From Methanobacteriota archaeon (lineage in GTDB: Archaea; Halobacteriota; Methanomicrobia; Methanomicrobiales; Methanomicrobiaceae), in contig JAENYT010000012.1 of NCBI GenBank assembly GCA_016841665.1, forward strand, positions 1 to 49,476: 49,476 bases of DNA, given 5' to 3'. The position numbers and the translations under genes are program-made. The first letter of the stretch is position 1. Every line of letters begins with the position of its first letter. The notes beneath the pieces are model-generated. The model worked only from the letters and a program-made list of their open reading frames with translations. It was not told where the DNA came from and ran no database searches. Below, one piece after another: positions 7,543-16,599 of this stretch.

Positions 7543-9725
7543 TGAATACCGTGTCAGATGACGAGCATTTTGAACATCTGCTGGAATACTTAAAGCGCCA
7601 GCGCGGGTTTGATTTTACCGGCTACAAGCGTTCGAGCCTCCGGCGACGCGTGCAAAAACGCATGCACGAGGTAAAGATCGAGGAATTCGGCGATTACCAG
7701 GACTACCTGGAGGTGCACCCGGAGGAGTTCGGGGCCCTCTTCAATACCATCCTCATCAATGTCACCGCCTTTTTCCGGGACAAACCCGCGTGGGACCACC
7801 TTGCCGAGGAGATCTTCCCGCGCATCCTGGCCGACCTCGGTGAGGACGAACCCATCCGCATCTGGAGCGCCGGGTGCGCCACGGGTGAGGAGGCCTACAC
7901 CATCGCCATCATCATGGCCGAGATCGTGGGGATGGCTGCCTTCAAGAAACGGGTCAAGATCTACGCCACCGATGTGGACGAGGAGGCATTGGAGATCGCC
8001 CGCCACGCCAGTTATTTCGAAAAGAATATGGAGCCCGTTCCGGCCGAGTTGCGAGAGAAGTATTTTGTCAGGGAGGGGGACCGCTACGTCTTCCTCTCCG
8101 AACTCCGCCGTTCGGTGATCTTCGGCCGCCACGACCTCGTGCAGGACGCCCCCATCTCCCGCCTCGACCTGATTGTCTGCCGCAACACCCTGATGTACTT
8201 CATCTCCGAGGCGCAGGCGAAAATCCTGGAGCGCTTCCACTTCGCCCTCAAGGATAGCGGCTTTCTCTTTCTGGGGAAGGCCGAGATGCTCCTGACCCAT
8301 GCCAAGCTCTTCAAACCGGAAACCCTCAAGCACCGGGTCTTCTCCCGGGTGCCGGGCACGAGGAGGCGTACCCCGGCCATAGGCGTCCCCTCAATGGGTG
8401 GGGTGGCCCGGGAACCCGGCCCTATCTATCTCCATGAAGTTGCATTCAATGCCGCCCAGATCGCCCAGATCGTCGTGGATGTCGACGGGATCCTGGTGCT
8501 GGCCAACAACAGGGCGTGCTCCCTCTTCGATCTCTCCAGAAAGGATGTCGGCAGCCCATTCAAGGACCTGGATCTCTCCTACAGGCCGGTGGAGCTCCGG
8601 TCCCCCATCGAGCGGGTGATCGAGAACCGGACACCTGCCTCCCTCTCCGATGTGCAACGGATCCTTCCCGACGGCAGCACCCAGTACCTGACGGTGCAGA
8701 TCGTGCCCCTCACCATTAACGGCGGGGAGGTGGCGGGGGTGGGCGTCACCTTCCAGGATGTGACCCGCTCCAAGGAACTGGAGGCCGATCTCCTCGATGC
8801 CAACGCCAAACTGGAGGCGAGTTACGAGGAGATCAACTCGGCCAACGAGGAGCTGGAGACCACCAACGAGGAACTCCAGTCCACCGTGGAGGAACTGGAG
8901 ACCACCAACGAAGAACTCCAGTCCACCAACGAGGAGATGGAGACCATGAACGAGGAACTCCAGTCCACCAACGAGGAACTGGAGACGATCAATGACGAAC
9001 TCCGCCTGCGGACCGAGGAGGTGAACCGGTCCAACGAGTTCCTCAACGCCATCCTGACCAGCCTCCATTCGGGGGTGGTAGTGGTCGACCGGGAGTACAA
9101 TGTCCTCATCTGGAACGACGAGGCGAGCAACCTGTGGGGGCTGCGGGCTGACGAGGTGGCAGGCAAATCGCTCCTCTCCCTCGATATCGGCCTTCCGGTG
9201 GACCAGCTGAAGGCACCCGTCGGCGAGATGCTGAAGGGCAAGGCGGACTATGGCGAGCGGCTGATCGATGCGGTGAACCGGCGGGGGCGGACCTTCCGCT
9301 GCCAGGTGATCGCAACACCGCTGATCGACGAGGAAGGGGCCCGCAAGGGGGTGGTTCTGCTGATGGAGGAGGTGGTGGGAATCGACCGGCGGATCGTGGA
9401 TACGGTGCGCGAACCCCTGGTCATCCTCAACCGCGACCTGCAGGTAATCTTCGCCAACCGGTCCTTCTTCAGCACCTTCAGGACGAGGCCCGAGGAGACG
9501 GTAGGACAGCGCATCTACGACCTCGGCAACCGGCAATGGGACATCCCCGAGCTGCGCAGGCTTCTCGAAGAGATCCTCCCCGAGGAGTCCACGTTCAGGA
9601 ATTTCGAGGTGGTCCATGAGTTCCCCGGCATCGGAACGCAGAGAATGCTGCTGAATGCACGACGGCTCATCCCGGCCAGGGGCGAAGATGAGCTGATCCT
9701 GCTCGCCATCGAGAAAGTGACATGA
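7542..9725 (+). CDS. cheR: CheR-type methyltransferase fused to coiled coil and PAS domains
   Basis: 727 residues. The N-terminal CheR domain (about 1-270) has SAM motif IWSAGCATGEEAYT near residues 107-120, plus IYATDVDEEAL and DLIVCRNTLMYF. A PAS domain follows (about 300-415). Next is a long helical repeat (about 425-495) made of tandem N-E-E-L-E/Q-T/S-T units, then two more PAS domains (about 498-605 and 610-727). CheR methylates glutamates on receptors; in these fused forms the target is often unknown. Coupled to cheB by a one-base overlap, and followed 63 bases later by a PAS kinase. Probably a methylation-controlled signalling unit rather than classical chemotaxis. Confidence 0.92.
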   Translation: MNTVSDDEHFEHLLEYLKRQRGFDFTGYKRSSLRRRVQKRMHEVKIEEFGDYQDYLEVHPEEFGALFNTILINVTAFFRDKPAWDHLAEEIFPRILADLGEDEPIRIWSAGCATGEEAYTIAIIMAEIVGMAAFKKRVKIYATDVDEEALEIARHASYFEKNMEPVPAELREKYFVREGDRYVFLSELRRSVIFGRHDLVQDAPISRLDLIVCRNTLMYFISEAQAKILERFHFALKDSGFLFLGKAEMLLTHAKLFKPETLKHRVFSRVPGTRRRTPAIGVPSMGGVAREPGPIYLHEVAFNAAQIAQIVVDVDGILVLANNRACSLFDLSRKDVGSPFKDLDLSYRPVELRSPIERVIENRTPASLSDVQRILPDGSTQYLTVQIVPLTINGGEVAGVGVTFQDVTRSKELEADLLDANAKLEASYEEINSANEELETTNEELQSTVEELETTNEELQSTNEEMETMNEELQSTNEELETINDELRLRTEEVNRSNEFLNAILTSLHSGVVVVDREYNVLIWNDEASNLWGLRADEVAGKSLLSLDIGLPVDQLKAPVGEMLKGKADYGERLIDAVNRRGRTFRCQVIATPLIDEEGARKGVVLLMEEVVGIDRRIVDTVREPLVILNRDLQVIFANRSFFSTFRTRPEETVGQRIYDLGNRQWDIPELRRLLEEILPEESTFRNFEVVHEFPGIGTQRMLLNARRLIPARGEDELILLAIEKVT
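8818..9003 (+). repeat. Tandem repeat encoding the CheR-PAS coiled coil
   Basis: Imperfect units of about 21 bases (of the kind aacgaggaactccagtcc / aacgaggagctggagacc) repeat about eight times in phase with the reading frame. They give N-E-E-L-x-x-T heptads. This is a heptad-register helix, usual for CheB/CheR-PAS fusions, and a site where copy number could vary by slippage without breaking the frame. Confidence 0.75.
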
Positions 9726-9788
9726 TGCCCGCGATTGAACGCCATCTGGTTTGCGCCCACAGGGGCAGGAACCTGCCGAGGTGAGGGA

Positions 9789-12185
9789 ATGACTAAGGAA
9801 CGAGCGAAAAACCAACAGACGTTCGAAAAGGATATCAGTGCCCTTCGCAGACGACTGGAGGCCATTGCGACCGATACCCGGCTCTCCGATAAGGCGCGGC
9901 TGGATATCCTGATCCACGACCTCGGCGTCTCCCTGGAGGAACTGGAGGTCACCCACGAGGAGCTGCTGGCCGCCAACGAAGAGATGGAAGAATCCCGCCG
10001 GCAGGTGGAATCCGAGCGGCAGCGGTACCTGGACCTTTTCGAGGGTGCCCCCGACGGCTACGTGGTCACCGATGCGAATGGGATGATCGTCGAGGCCAAC
10101 ACCGCCGCAGCATCGATGCTCAATACCCGCTCGGACTTTCTGGAAGGCAGACCGCTGGTGCTCTTCGTCGCCGGTGAAGGCAAAAAAGAGTTCCACTCCC
10201 GCGTGACCAGGCTCTCCTCAGGCGTTGCGGAGGAGATGCGGCAATGGGAGCTGGCGCTGCAACCGCGGGATCTCACACCCCTCCCCGTTATGGTGTCGGT
10301 CTCCGCCGTCCGGGAAGCGGAGGGGACTTCCGTCCGCCTGCGCTGGCTGCTGCACGACATCACCGGGCGCAAAAAAGTCGAGGAGGAGCTGCAATTCCAG
10401 AAAAATCTCCTCGAAGAGCGGGTGAAAGAACTGCACTGCCTCTATGATATCGCCCGCGTCATCGAGCGCGGCGCCCCCCTCGAGGAGACCCTGCGGGGCA
10501 TCGTGGCGCAGATCCCCCCCGGCTGGAAATATTCCCAGAGCGCCTGCGCACGCATCCGCGCCGGCGACATCGAGTGTGCCACCCCCAACTTCGTGGAGAC
10601 CAGATGGAAGCAGGAGCAAGAGATCTACGCGCGCGGGCGCCCGGTGGGATCGGTGGAGGTCTGCTACCGGAGCCAAAAGCCGGACGCGGAGGAGGGGCCG
10701 TTTCTCATCGAGGAGCGCCACCTGCTCGATGTCATCGCGGTCCGGATCGGCAATGTGATCGAGCGGGCATGGGCTGAGGAGGCGCTGCAGGAGAGCAACG
10801 CCCGCAACCAGCTGCTGGTGGACAACCTCAGCGAGGGGATATGGTTTGTGGACGAGGACGCCGTCACCACCTACGTCAACGAGCAGATGGCAGAGATGCT
10901 GGGCTACCGCGTCGAGGAGATGACCGGAAGGCCCCTGCAGGACTTTCTTCCCGAGGAGGGGCGCACCCAGATTCCCGAGCACCTGGAGCGGCGAAAGCGT
11001 GGCATCAGGGAGAAGAAAGAGCAGACCTTTCTCCATAAGGATGGTTCACCTATCTGCACCCTGATGATCACTTCGCCGGTCCACGACGAGAAGGGTGCGT
11101 TCACCGGGGCGATCGCCGGGATCACGGACATCACCGAGCGCAAGCGGATCGAAGAACAGCTGGCATACCAGGCAGCAGTGTTCTCCAATATGCAGGAAGC
11201 GGTGATCGGTACCGACACCTCGGAGCGGATTGTCCTGTGGAATCCCGCCGCAGAACAATTCTATGGCTGGAAGGCCAATGAGGTGAAGGGAAAATTCGTT
11301 CATGAGGTGGTCCGGTCGGATTTTTCTGATGAGCAGCGGGCCGAGGCGCTCCGTACCCTGCACGAGAAAGGGGAACTGCGGCTTGAAGTTCGCCAGTTCC
11401 GGCGTGACGGAACGCCGCTTGAGGTCGAAGGCATGACCATCCCCCTGTACGGGGACGATGGCCGGGTGGCTGGATACCTCGGGGTAAACCGCGATATCAC
11501 CGAGCGCAAGCGGGCTGAGGAAGCCCTCAGGGAGGCGAACAGGAAACTCAACCTGCTCTCCAGCATTACCCGCCACGACATCCTCAACCAGGTGACGGCA
11601 CTGAAGGCCTTCCTGCTGCTCGTGGAGGAGCGGCACCTCGAGGATCCTGAATCGGTGGAAACGTTTGGGAAGCTGAACATGATCGCCGATACCATCCGCC
11701 GCCAGATCACCTTTACCCGGGACTACCAGGACCTGGGCGAACAGGATCCCCGGTGGCAGCAGGTGACCTGCGTGATGAAGCGGGCGGCGGAGAGCATCAT
11801 GCTGGACGGGGCCGCCCTGACGGTGACCACCGACGCCCTGGAGGTGTTTGCCGATCCCATGCTGGAGAAGGCCTTCTACAACCTGCTGGACAATGCCGTG
11901 GTCCACGGTGGTGATGTTACGGCGATCGACGTGTCCTGCCGAAAGAAGGGGAAGAACTGCGTCATCATCGTGGAGGACGACGGGACGGGGATCCCTGCCG
12001 CGATGAAGGAGGCCATTTTTCAACGGGGCGTCGGCAGGAACACCGGCTACGGGCTGTTTTTGACAAAAGAGATCCTCGCTATCACCGGCATGGCCATCCA
12101 GGAGACCGGCGAGGAGGGGGAGGGGGCCCGGTTCGAGATCACCGTGCCCGGCGATGGGTGGCGGACGGGATCAGGGCTCTCCTAG
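9789..12185 (+). CDS. PAS/GAF sensor histidine kinase
   Basis: 798 residues, no membrane segment, so a cytoplasmic sensor. Order: N-terminal coil (about 1-75), PAS (about 75-195), GAF-like segment (about 215-330), PAS (335-450), PAS (455-575), then the kinase core. The H-box is SITRHDILNQ with H596; the N-box is NLLDNAVVHG, followed by VEDDGTGIP and GYGLFLTKEI of the ATPase. The ATG at 9789 is preceded by GAGGTGAGGG; an upstream TTG has no such site. It is the third gene of the cheB-cheR-kinase unit and may read methylation or redox/ligand state through its PAS domains. The last 4 bases overlap the convergent HEAT gene. Confidence 0.92.
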   Translation: MTKERAKNQQTFEKDISALRRRLEAIATDTRLSDKARLDILIHDLGVSLEELEVTHEELLAANEEMEESRRQVESERQRYLDLFEGAPDGYVVTDANGMIVEANTAAASMLNTRSDFLEGRPLVLFVAGEGKKEFHSRVTRLSSGVAEEMRQWELALQPRDLTPLPVMVSVSAVREAEGTSVRLRWLLHDITGRKKVEEELQFQKNLLEERVKELHCLYDIARVIERGAPLEETLRGIVAQIPPGWKYSQSACARIRAGDIECATPNFVETRWKQEQEIYARGRPVGSVEVCYRSQKPDAEEGPFLIEERHLLDVIAVRIGNVIERAWAEEALQESNARNQLLVDNLSEGIWFVDEDAVTTYVNEQMAEMLGYRVEEMTGRPLQDFLPEEGRTQIPEHLERRKRGIREKKEQTFLHKDGSPICTLMITSPVHDEKGAFTGAIAGITDITERKRIEEQLAYQAAVFSNMQEAVIGTDTSERIVLWNPAAEQFYGWKANEVKGKFVHEVVRSDFSDEQRAEALRTLHEKGELRLEVRQFRRDGTPLEVEGMTIPLYGDDGRVAGYLGVNRDITERKRAEEALREANRKLNLLSSITRHDILNQVTALKAFLLLVEERHLEDPESVETFGKLNMIADTIRRQITFTRDYQDLGEQDPRWQQVTCVMKRAAESIMLDGAALTVTTDALEVFADPMLEKAFYNLLDNAVVHGGDVTAIDVSCRKKGKNCVIIVEDDGTGIPAAMKEAIFQRGVGRNTGYGLFLTKEILAITGMAIQETGEEGEGARFEITVPGDGWRTGSGLS

Positions 12186-12436
12186 ACCATGGTGCCCTTT
12201 TCCACCTTCAGCCGCTCCACCACCCGGCCGTGCGACCGGGCAGCGTGCTCCCGCACCGTCTGGACGGGGTCATTGAACTTGACCTCGCGGAGCGCCTCTT
12301 CCACCTGTTCGTCGGGAAATGCTCCCAGGGCGTCGGCGGCGACCTCCCGGATGTGCTCGTCATCATCGCAGAGCGCCGCAAGCAGGCCTTCGATATCGCC
12401 GGCATTAGCAAAGTTGTCGACCTCGTATACTCTCAT
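12182..12436 (-). CDS. Small HEAT-repeat protein
   Basis: 84 residues, mostly amphipathic helices (GLLAALCDDDEHIREVAADALGAF and EEALREVKFNDPVQTVREHA regions), typical of one to two HEAT/PBS-lyase-like repeats used for protein binding. ATG at 12436 has AGGTGG about 5 bases upstream; a GTG at 12445 is an alternative start. The stop overlaps the kinase stop by 4 bases. The role is unknown. It may share a promoter region with the divergent superoxide reductase gene. Confidence 0.7.
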   Translation of the reverse strand: MRVYEVDNFANAGDIEGLLAALCDDDEHIREVAADALGAFPDEQVEEALREVKFNDPVQTVREHAARSHGRVVERLKVEKGTMV

Positions 12437-12480
12437 CGGTTCCACCTGCCGTGCATACTCGTGAATCCTACAAAAACCTA

Positions 12481-12498
12481 TCTCCCACCGCTGGGAGA
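12481..12498. promoter_or_regulatory. Perfect 7-base inverted repeat in the HEAT/superoxide reductase promoter region
   Basis: TCTCCCA-CCGC-TGGGAGA, arms perfectly complementary. It lies 9 bases before the TATA-like CTATATAC (12506-12513) of the superoxide reductase gene and near the expected start of the minus-strand transcript. The position suits a repressor or activator site; a short transcript hairpin is the alternative. Confidence 0.5.
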
Positions 12499-12553
12499 GC
12501 GCAACCTATATACGCCATGCCCCCCTCTTCCCGCATTACAGGGAGGAAACCGA

Positions 12554-12940
12554 ATGACGAAAGTACTGGAGTTTTACAAATGCGATGACTGCGGGACCGT
12601 GGTGATGGTGACCCACTCCGGCGAAGGTCCTGTGATGAGCCCCGGGGGCAAGCCCATGCGGTTGCTGGAGGAGAAGATGCAGGAGGAGGGGCTCACCGAA
12701 AAGCATGTCCCGGTGATCGAGAAGACCGCAAACGGGATCAAGGTCAAGGTGGGCTCCGTTCCCCACCCGATGATCAAAGAGCACTACATCCAGTGGATCT
12801 CGGTGAAAGACGGCCGCAACTTTTTCATCCACGCCCTGCGGCCCGGCGAGCCGCCCGAGGCGGAATTCCCGGTCAGTGATCCGGCCGTCAAGTCGATCAT
12901 CTACTGCAACGTCCACAACCTCTGGACCAATAAGAAGTAG
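12554..12940 (+). CDS. Desulfoferrodoxin-type superoxide reductase
   Basis: 128 residues. Superoxide reductase reduces superoxide to hydrogen peroxide without making oxygen, protecting anaerobes. The C-terminal center II has the expected ligands: EKHVP, the PHPM and EHYIQW histidines, and C-N-V-H near residues 119-122. The N-terminal desulforedoxin-like part keeps C10-x2-C13 but the second Cys pair of a full center I is replaced (VMSPGGKPM where CC would be). Center I iron is therefore probably absent, as in class III forms. GGGAGG precedes the ATG, a TATA box is at 12507-12512, and a run of T follows the gene. Confidence 0.93.
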   Translation: MTKVLEFYKCDDCGTVVMVTHSGEGPVMSPGGKPMRLLEEKMQEEGLTEKHVPVIEKTANGIKVKVGSVPHPMIKEHYIQWISVKDGRNFFIHALRPGEPPEAEFPVSDPAVKSIIYCNVHNLWTNKK

Positions 12941-12996
12941 GTGCGGGGCAGGAGTCCCGGACCCCTCTTTTTCCCGTAGAGTGATGTTTCAGGCGC

Positions 12997-14358
12997 TTAT
13001 TCCGCCTCCGATACCGGTGCGGTTGCCGCGAGCGCCCGTTCCCGCTCCTTCTGCGCCCCTATCAGCCGAAAGGAGAGGGCGAAGACAACAAAAATGATCG
13101 CACCGGCGATGAGGAATGAATCGGACCCAAACTGGGTGTAGAGGAACCCGCCGGTGATCAGCCCGACGATGCTCGCCAGGCTCGCCGCACTCATGGCCGC
13201 CCCCTGCACCGAACCCTGGTAGGTGGCGCCGGCAAATTTGGAGAGCAGGGAGAGGACCGACGGCCACATCACCCCGTTGCCGAAGGCGAAGAAGAGCGTG
13301 GCTGCATAGATGAGCGGCAGGGAGCCGGGGACGAGCAGGAGGAACTGGACGCCCAGCACCAGGCTGCCCACGATGATCAGGACGTATTCCGCGTAGCGGT
13401 CGGAGAGTGCGGAGAGCACCGGGCCCTGCACGAAGGCCATCATGGCGCTGATGGCCGAGAGGTAGAGGCCCAGCTCGACCGGCGTCCAGAGGAGGCCCAC
13501 CGCCGCGTACGCGGGAAAGGCGGTATAGTAGATGTTGAATCCCAGGAAGATCAGGAAATAGAGCATGAGCATGAAGGGGACGAAATCGAGCCGGAAGATC
13601 CCCCGGAAGGTGATGCCTCCCTTCTTCTCCACCTGGTAGCATTCCACGTGCTCCTGGCCCAGCACCTTGCGCACGCTCGTCAGTTCCCGGTACTCCTCGA
13701 TGGTGCAGGGCCGGGAATCGGGGAGGAGCACCAGGATGATGAGGGTGCCTGCGACCGAGATCAGAAAGGCTGCCAGCACGGGGATCATGGCACCGTAGAC
13801 CGTCCCTCCCAGAATGCCGGCGAGCGCCGGGCCGAGGATATAGCCCATGTTGGAGGCGATGGACATCCTCCCGTAGCGTTTGTTGCGCAGTGATTCTGAG
13901 GTGACGTCGGCGAGGTAAGCGTTTGCCACCGAGACGTTGCCCCCGGTAATGCCGTCTAAGGCCCGGCCGAAGAAGATGATAACGAGGGGCAGGGTGAGGG
14001 TGAAGACGCCCAGCAGTGCGGAATCGACCGATACGATGGGAAGTACCGGCAGAAAGAGGGCGAGGAGAAAGATCAGCCAGGCGATCATGGTGCCGATCTG
14101 GCTGAGCAACAGGATCCGCCGCCGCCCGACAGAGTCGGACCACCGCCCAAGGATGGGTGCTCCCACCAGCTGGAACGCCGGGTAGGTGGCCCCCAGCAGG
14201 CCGTAGATCAGGGCGTTGCCGCCATATTCGGTCACCAAAAAGACCAGGAAGGTGAGAATGATTCCGTAGCCGAGGGTGCCGATGAAAGTGATGGTATAGA
14301 GGGGCAGCAGCGCCCGCTCAGCTATCTGATCTTCCGGTCCCACAGGTTCGGTCGTCAT
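12997..14358 (-). CDS. Major facilitator superfamily transporter
   Basis: 453 residues with about 12 hydrophobic helices. It has the MFS loop 2-3 motif APILGRWSDSVGRRR, and after the fourth helix the FGRALDGITGGNVSVANAYLADVT stretch typical of drug/metabolite:H+ antiporters of the TetA/MdtG kind. A longer central loop (about 205-245) is charged. The exported substrate cannot be told. The ATG at 14358 lies 6 bases after GGAGG; the ATG one codon earlier (14361) is equally possible. It is divergent from the HEAT gene at 14458 with one TATA box between them. Confidence 0.88.
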   Translation of the reverse strand: MTTEPVGPEDQIAERALLPLYTITFIGTLGYGIILTFLVFLVTEYGGNALIYGLLGATYPAFQLVGAPILGRWSDSVGRRRILLLSQIGTMIAWLIFLLALFLPVLPIVSVDSALLGVFTLTLPLVIIFFGRALDGITGGNVSVANAYLADVTSESLRNKRYGRMSIASNMGYILGPALAGILGGTVYGAMIPVLAAFLISVAGTLIILVLLPDSRPCTIEEYRELTSVRKVLGQEHVECYQVEKKGGITFRGIFRLDFVPFMLMLYFLIFLGFNIYYTAFPAYAAVGLLWTPVELGLYLSAISAMMAFVQGPVLSALSDRYAEYVLIIVGSLVLGVQFLLLVPGSLPLIYAATLFFAFGNGVMWPSVLSLLSKFAGATYQGSVQGAAMSAASLASIVGLITGGFLYTQFGSDSFLIAGAIIFVVFALSFRLIGAQKERERALAATAPVSEAE

Positions 14359-14416
14359 CATACCCCTCCTCGACGCTTCGCGCCTTCCAATCGGCGATTC
14401 CGCTACGGTGCGATGG

Positions 14417-14424
14417 TATAAATA
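14417..14424. promoter_or_regulatory. Shared TATA box between MFS and HEAT genes
   Basis: TATAAATA (within GGTATAAATACA) lies 59 bases above the MFS start on the minus strand and 34 bases above the HEAT gene on the plus strand. On the plus strand the spacing implies a leader of only about 10 bases, so the HEAT mRNA would be nearly leaderless. Confidence 0.55.
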
Positions 14425-14457
14425 CATTGGTGCGCCTCCCGCCCGACCGCAGGTATT

Positions 14458-15093
14458 ATGGCCTCCCGTCACCACTCCCTCGCTCATATGACGCAGCAGA
14501 CAGGAGGCCTGCAGGTGGCCGGAAGCGAGGAGGCGGTCGAGGATCTCGTCCGGGAGCTGGGCAACCCGGACGAGCAGATGCGATGGAGCGCCGCCTATGC
14601 CCTGGCTGACATCGGAAAACCGGCAGTAGAACCACTTATCGAGGCGTTGGGAGACAAAAGAGCGGTGGTCCGCCTGCGGGCGGCGTGGGCGCTCGGCGGC
14701 ATCGGCGATCTGCGGGCCGTAGAGCCCCTGATCGCCATCCTGCGGGACGGCGACTGGGGGGTGCGATCGAGGGCTGCTCAGGCCCTGGGAAGACTGGGGG
14801 ATGCCCGGGCGGGAGAACCTCTGGTCCACCTGATCTACGATGACATGCCGGAGGTGCGGCGGCGGGCGGTCACTGCTCTGGGCAGGGTGGGCGCCGCAAC
14901 ATTCACCGAACAGCTCCCATCCCCCCTCCACGACGAGGACTGGAGGGTGCGCCTGGCCACCATCTTCGTGCTCGCCAACATGGAGAATGAGCGGGCCGAT
15001 GCAATGATCACGGAGACCCTCGACGACGAGGAGCCGATCGTGAAAAGCTCGGCGCGGCTTCTCGTCGAGAAGCGAAAGGAGACGAGCCGGTAG
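14458..15093 (+). CDS. HEAT-repeat (PBS lyase-like) protein
   Basis: 211 residues with five to six tandem repeats of about 31 residues. The repeat shape is A-x-x-P-L-I-x-A-L-x-D-x-x-x-x-V-R-x-x-A-A-x-A-L-G-x-I-G-D, seen at about residues 38-70, 71-100, 101-132 and onward. Such solenoids are protein-interaction scaffolds; the PBS-lyase name reflects the repeat, not an activity. It precedes the metallophosphoesterase by 22 bases and probably shares its transcript. ATG at 14458 has no clear Shine-Dalgarno site, consistent with a very short leader; an internal ATG at 14488 is possible. Confidence 0.85.
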   Translation: MASRHHSLAHMTQQTGGLQVAGSEEAVEDLVRELGNPDEQMRWSAAYALADIGKPAVEPLIEALGDKRAVVRLRAAWALGGIGDLRAVEPLIAILRDGDWGVRSRAAQALGRLGDARAGEPLVHLIYDDMPEVRRRAVTALGRVGAATFTEQLPSPLHDEDWRVRLATIFVLANMENERADAMITETLDDEEPIVKSSARLLVEKRKETSR

Positions 15094-15115
15094 GGCCGGG
15101 GCAGGGGGAAGGTGC

Positions 15116-16555
15116 ATGGGACCGCGTGTGACCATCCTGCAGGTGAACGACACCCACAGCTATCTTGAGCCGCACCAGGAGCTCTTCTGGGAAGGGAACC
15201 GAGCGGTCTTCCGGGAGGCGGGCGGCTATGCCCGGATCGCCGGCCTCATCGGGAAGGTGCGGGAGGAGAGGCCCGGGGAGGTCCTCGTGCTCGACTGCGG
15301 GGACACCATCCACGGGACCTACCCGGCGGTGCAGAGCAGGGGTGAGGCGATGGTGCCGGTGCTCAACGCCCTGCAGTTCGACGGGATGACCGCACACTGG
15401 GAATTTGCCTACGGCCCGGCACGGTTCCGGGAGATCGCCCGCGACCTGGACTATCCGGTCCTCGCCCTGAACTGCTACGACAAGGCGACGGACGGGCTGA
15501 CCTTCGACCCCTTCACAATCAGGGAGGTCGGGGGGCTGTCGATCGGGATCATCGGCATCGCCGCCACCATCGTGGACAAAACGATGCCGCCATCCTTTTC
15601 CGAGGGGATCTACCTGACCGCAGGAAGGGAGGAACTCCCCGGCGCCATCGCCCGGCTGCGGGAGGAGGAGCGGGTGGATCTGGTGGTGGTGATCTCCCAC
15701 CTCGGTTTTCCGCAGGAGGTGCAGCTGGCCTTCGAGGTAGCGGGCATCGATGTGCTGCTCTCCGCCCACACCCACAACCGGCTCTACCGCCCCGTTCTGG
15801 TGCACGACACCGTGATCATCCAGTCCGGTTGCCACGGATCGTTCGCAGGAAGGCTCGATCTGGTCGTGGAGAACCAGAGGGTGGCCGGATTCCGGCACGA
15901 GCTGATCACCATCGATGAAATCATTCCCCCGGATCCCGCGGTCGGTGCGCTGGTGGCATCTGCCATGGAGCCCCACCGGGAGTATCTCGACGCGGTCGTG
16001 GGGCATACCGCCACGCCGCTCCACCGGTATGCCGTCCTCGAATCCACCATGGACAACCTGCTCCTCCAGGCGCTCCTCGACGCTTCCGGTGCACAGATGG
16101 CCTTCTCGAATGGCTGGCGCTACGGGGCGCCCGTGCCGCCCGGGCCGGTCACCAGAAACGACCTCTGGAACATCATCCCGGTCAACCCGCCGGTCTCCGT
16201 GGTGGAGCTGACCGGGGCCGAGCTCCGGGCGATGATGGAGGAAAACCTCGAGCATACCTTCTCCCGTGACCCCTACCGCCAGATGGGGGGCTACGTCAAA
16301 CGCTGCCGGGGGATCAACTGCTACATCAAGGTCGAGAACCCGGAAGGCCACCGCATCCAGGAATTCTTCGTGCAGGGGGAGCGACTTTCGGATGAGGCGA
16401 TCTACTCGGCGGCGTTCGTGACCAGCCAGGGCGTCCCGGCGTACTACGGCGAGAACCGGCGGGACCTCGACATCAGGGCCATCGATGCCCTGGAATCCTT
16501 CCTCAAAAAGGGGACGGTACATGCCGACCTGCAGGGCGCGGTGGTCGCCATATAA
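15116..16555 (+). CDS. SoxB/UshA-like metallophosphoesterase (5'-nucleotidase family)
   Basis: 479 residues with an N-terminal calcineurin-like domain and a C-terminal 5'-nucleotidase domain. Metal-site motifs: VNDTH (D12, H14), LDCGDTIHG (D60, D63), then AHWEF (H94) where 5'-nucleotidases have GNHE/D, SHLGF, and SAHTHNR. The H-W-E form is the one I associate with SoxB thiosulfohydrolases. The C-terminal part (about 300-479) has FSNGWRYG and NIIPVNPPVSVVELTG. No signal peptide is visible, so it acts in the cytoplasm, unlike UshA and SoxB. Possible substrates are nucleotides, other phosphoesters or a sulfur ester. A linked unknown gene follows 44 bases later. Confidence 0.85.
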   Translation: MGPRVTILQVNDTHSYLEPHQELFWEGNRAVFREAGGYARIAGLIGKVREERPGEVLVLDCGDTIHGTYPAVQSRGEAMVPVLNALQFDGMTAHWEFAYGPARFREIARDLDYPVLALNCYDKATDGLTFDPFTIREVGGLSIGIIGIAATIVDKTMPPSFSEGIYLTAGREELPGAIARLREEERVDLVVVISHLGFPQEVQLAFEVAGIDVLLSAHTHNRLYRPVLVHDTVIIQSGCHGSFAGRLDLVVENQRVAGFRHELITIDEIIPPDPAVGALVASAMEPHREYLDAVVGHTATPLHRYAVLESTMDNLLLQALLDASGAQMAFSNGWRYGAPVPPGPVTRNDLWNIIPVNPPVSVVELTGAELRAMMEENLEHTFSRDPYRQMGGYVKRCRGINCYIKVENPEGHRIQEFFVQGERLSDEAIYSAAFVTSQGVPAYYGENRRDLDIRAIDALESFLKKGTVHADLQGAVVAI

Positions 16556-16599
16556 TACTCCCCGGCCCTCAAAATCCCCGCACACCGGAGGAATAAACC

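Noticed and set aside
8818-9003. The 21-base tandem units as a CRISPR array or satellite
   Set aside because: They are in frame, encode heptads and have no spacers; this is coding sequence for a coiled coil.
8391-10196. A 601-codon minus-strand frame opposite cheR and the following kinase
   Set aside because: It spans the gap and two real genes, mirrors their coiled-coil repeats, and shows no domain of its own.
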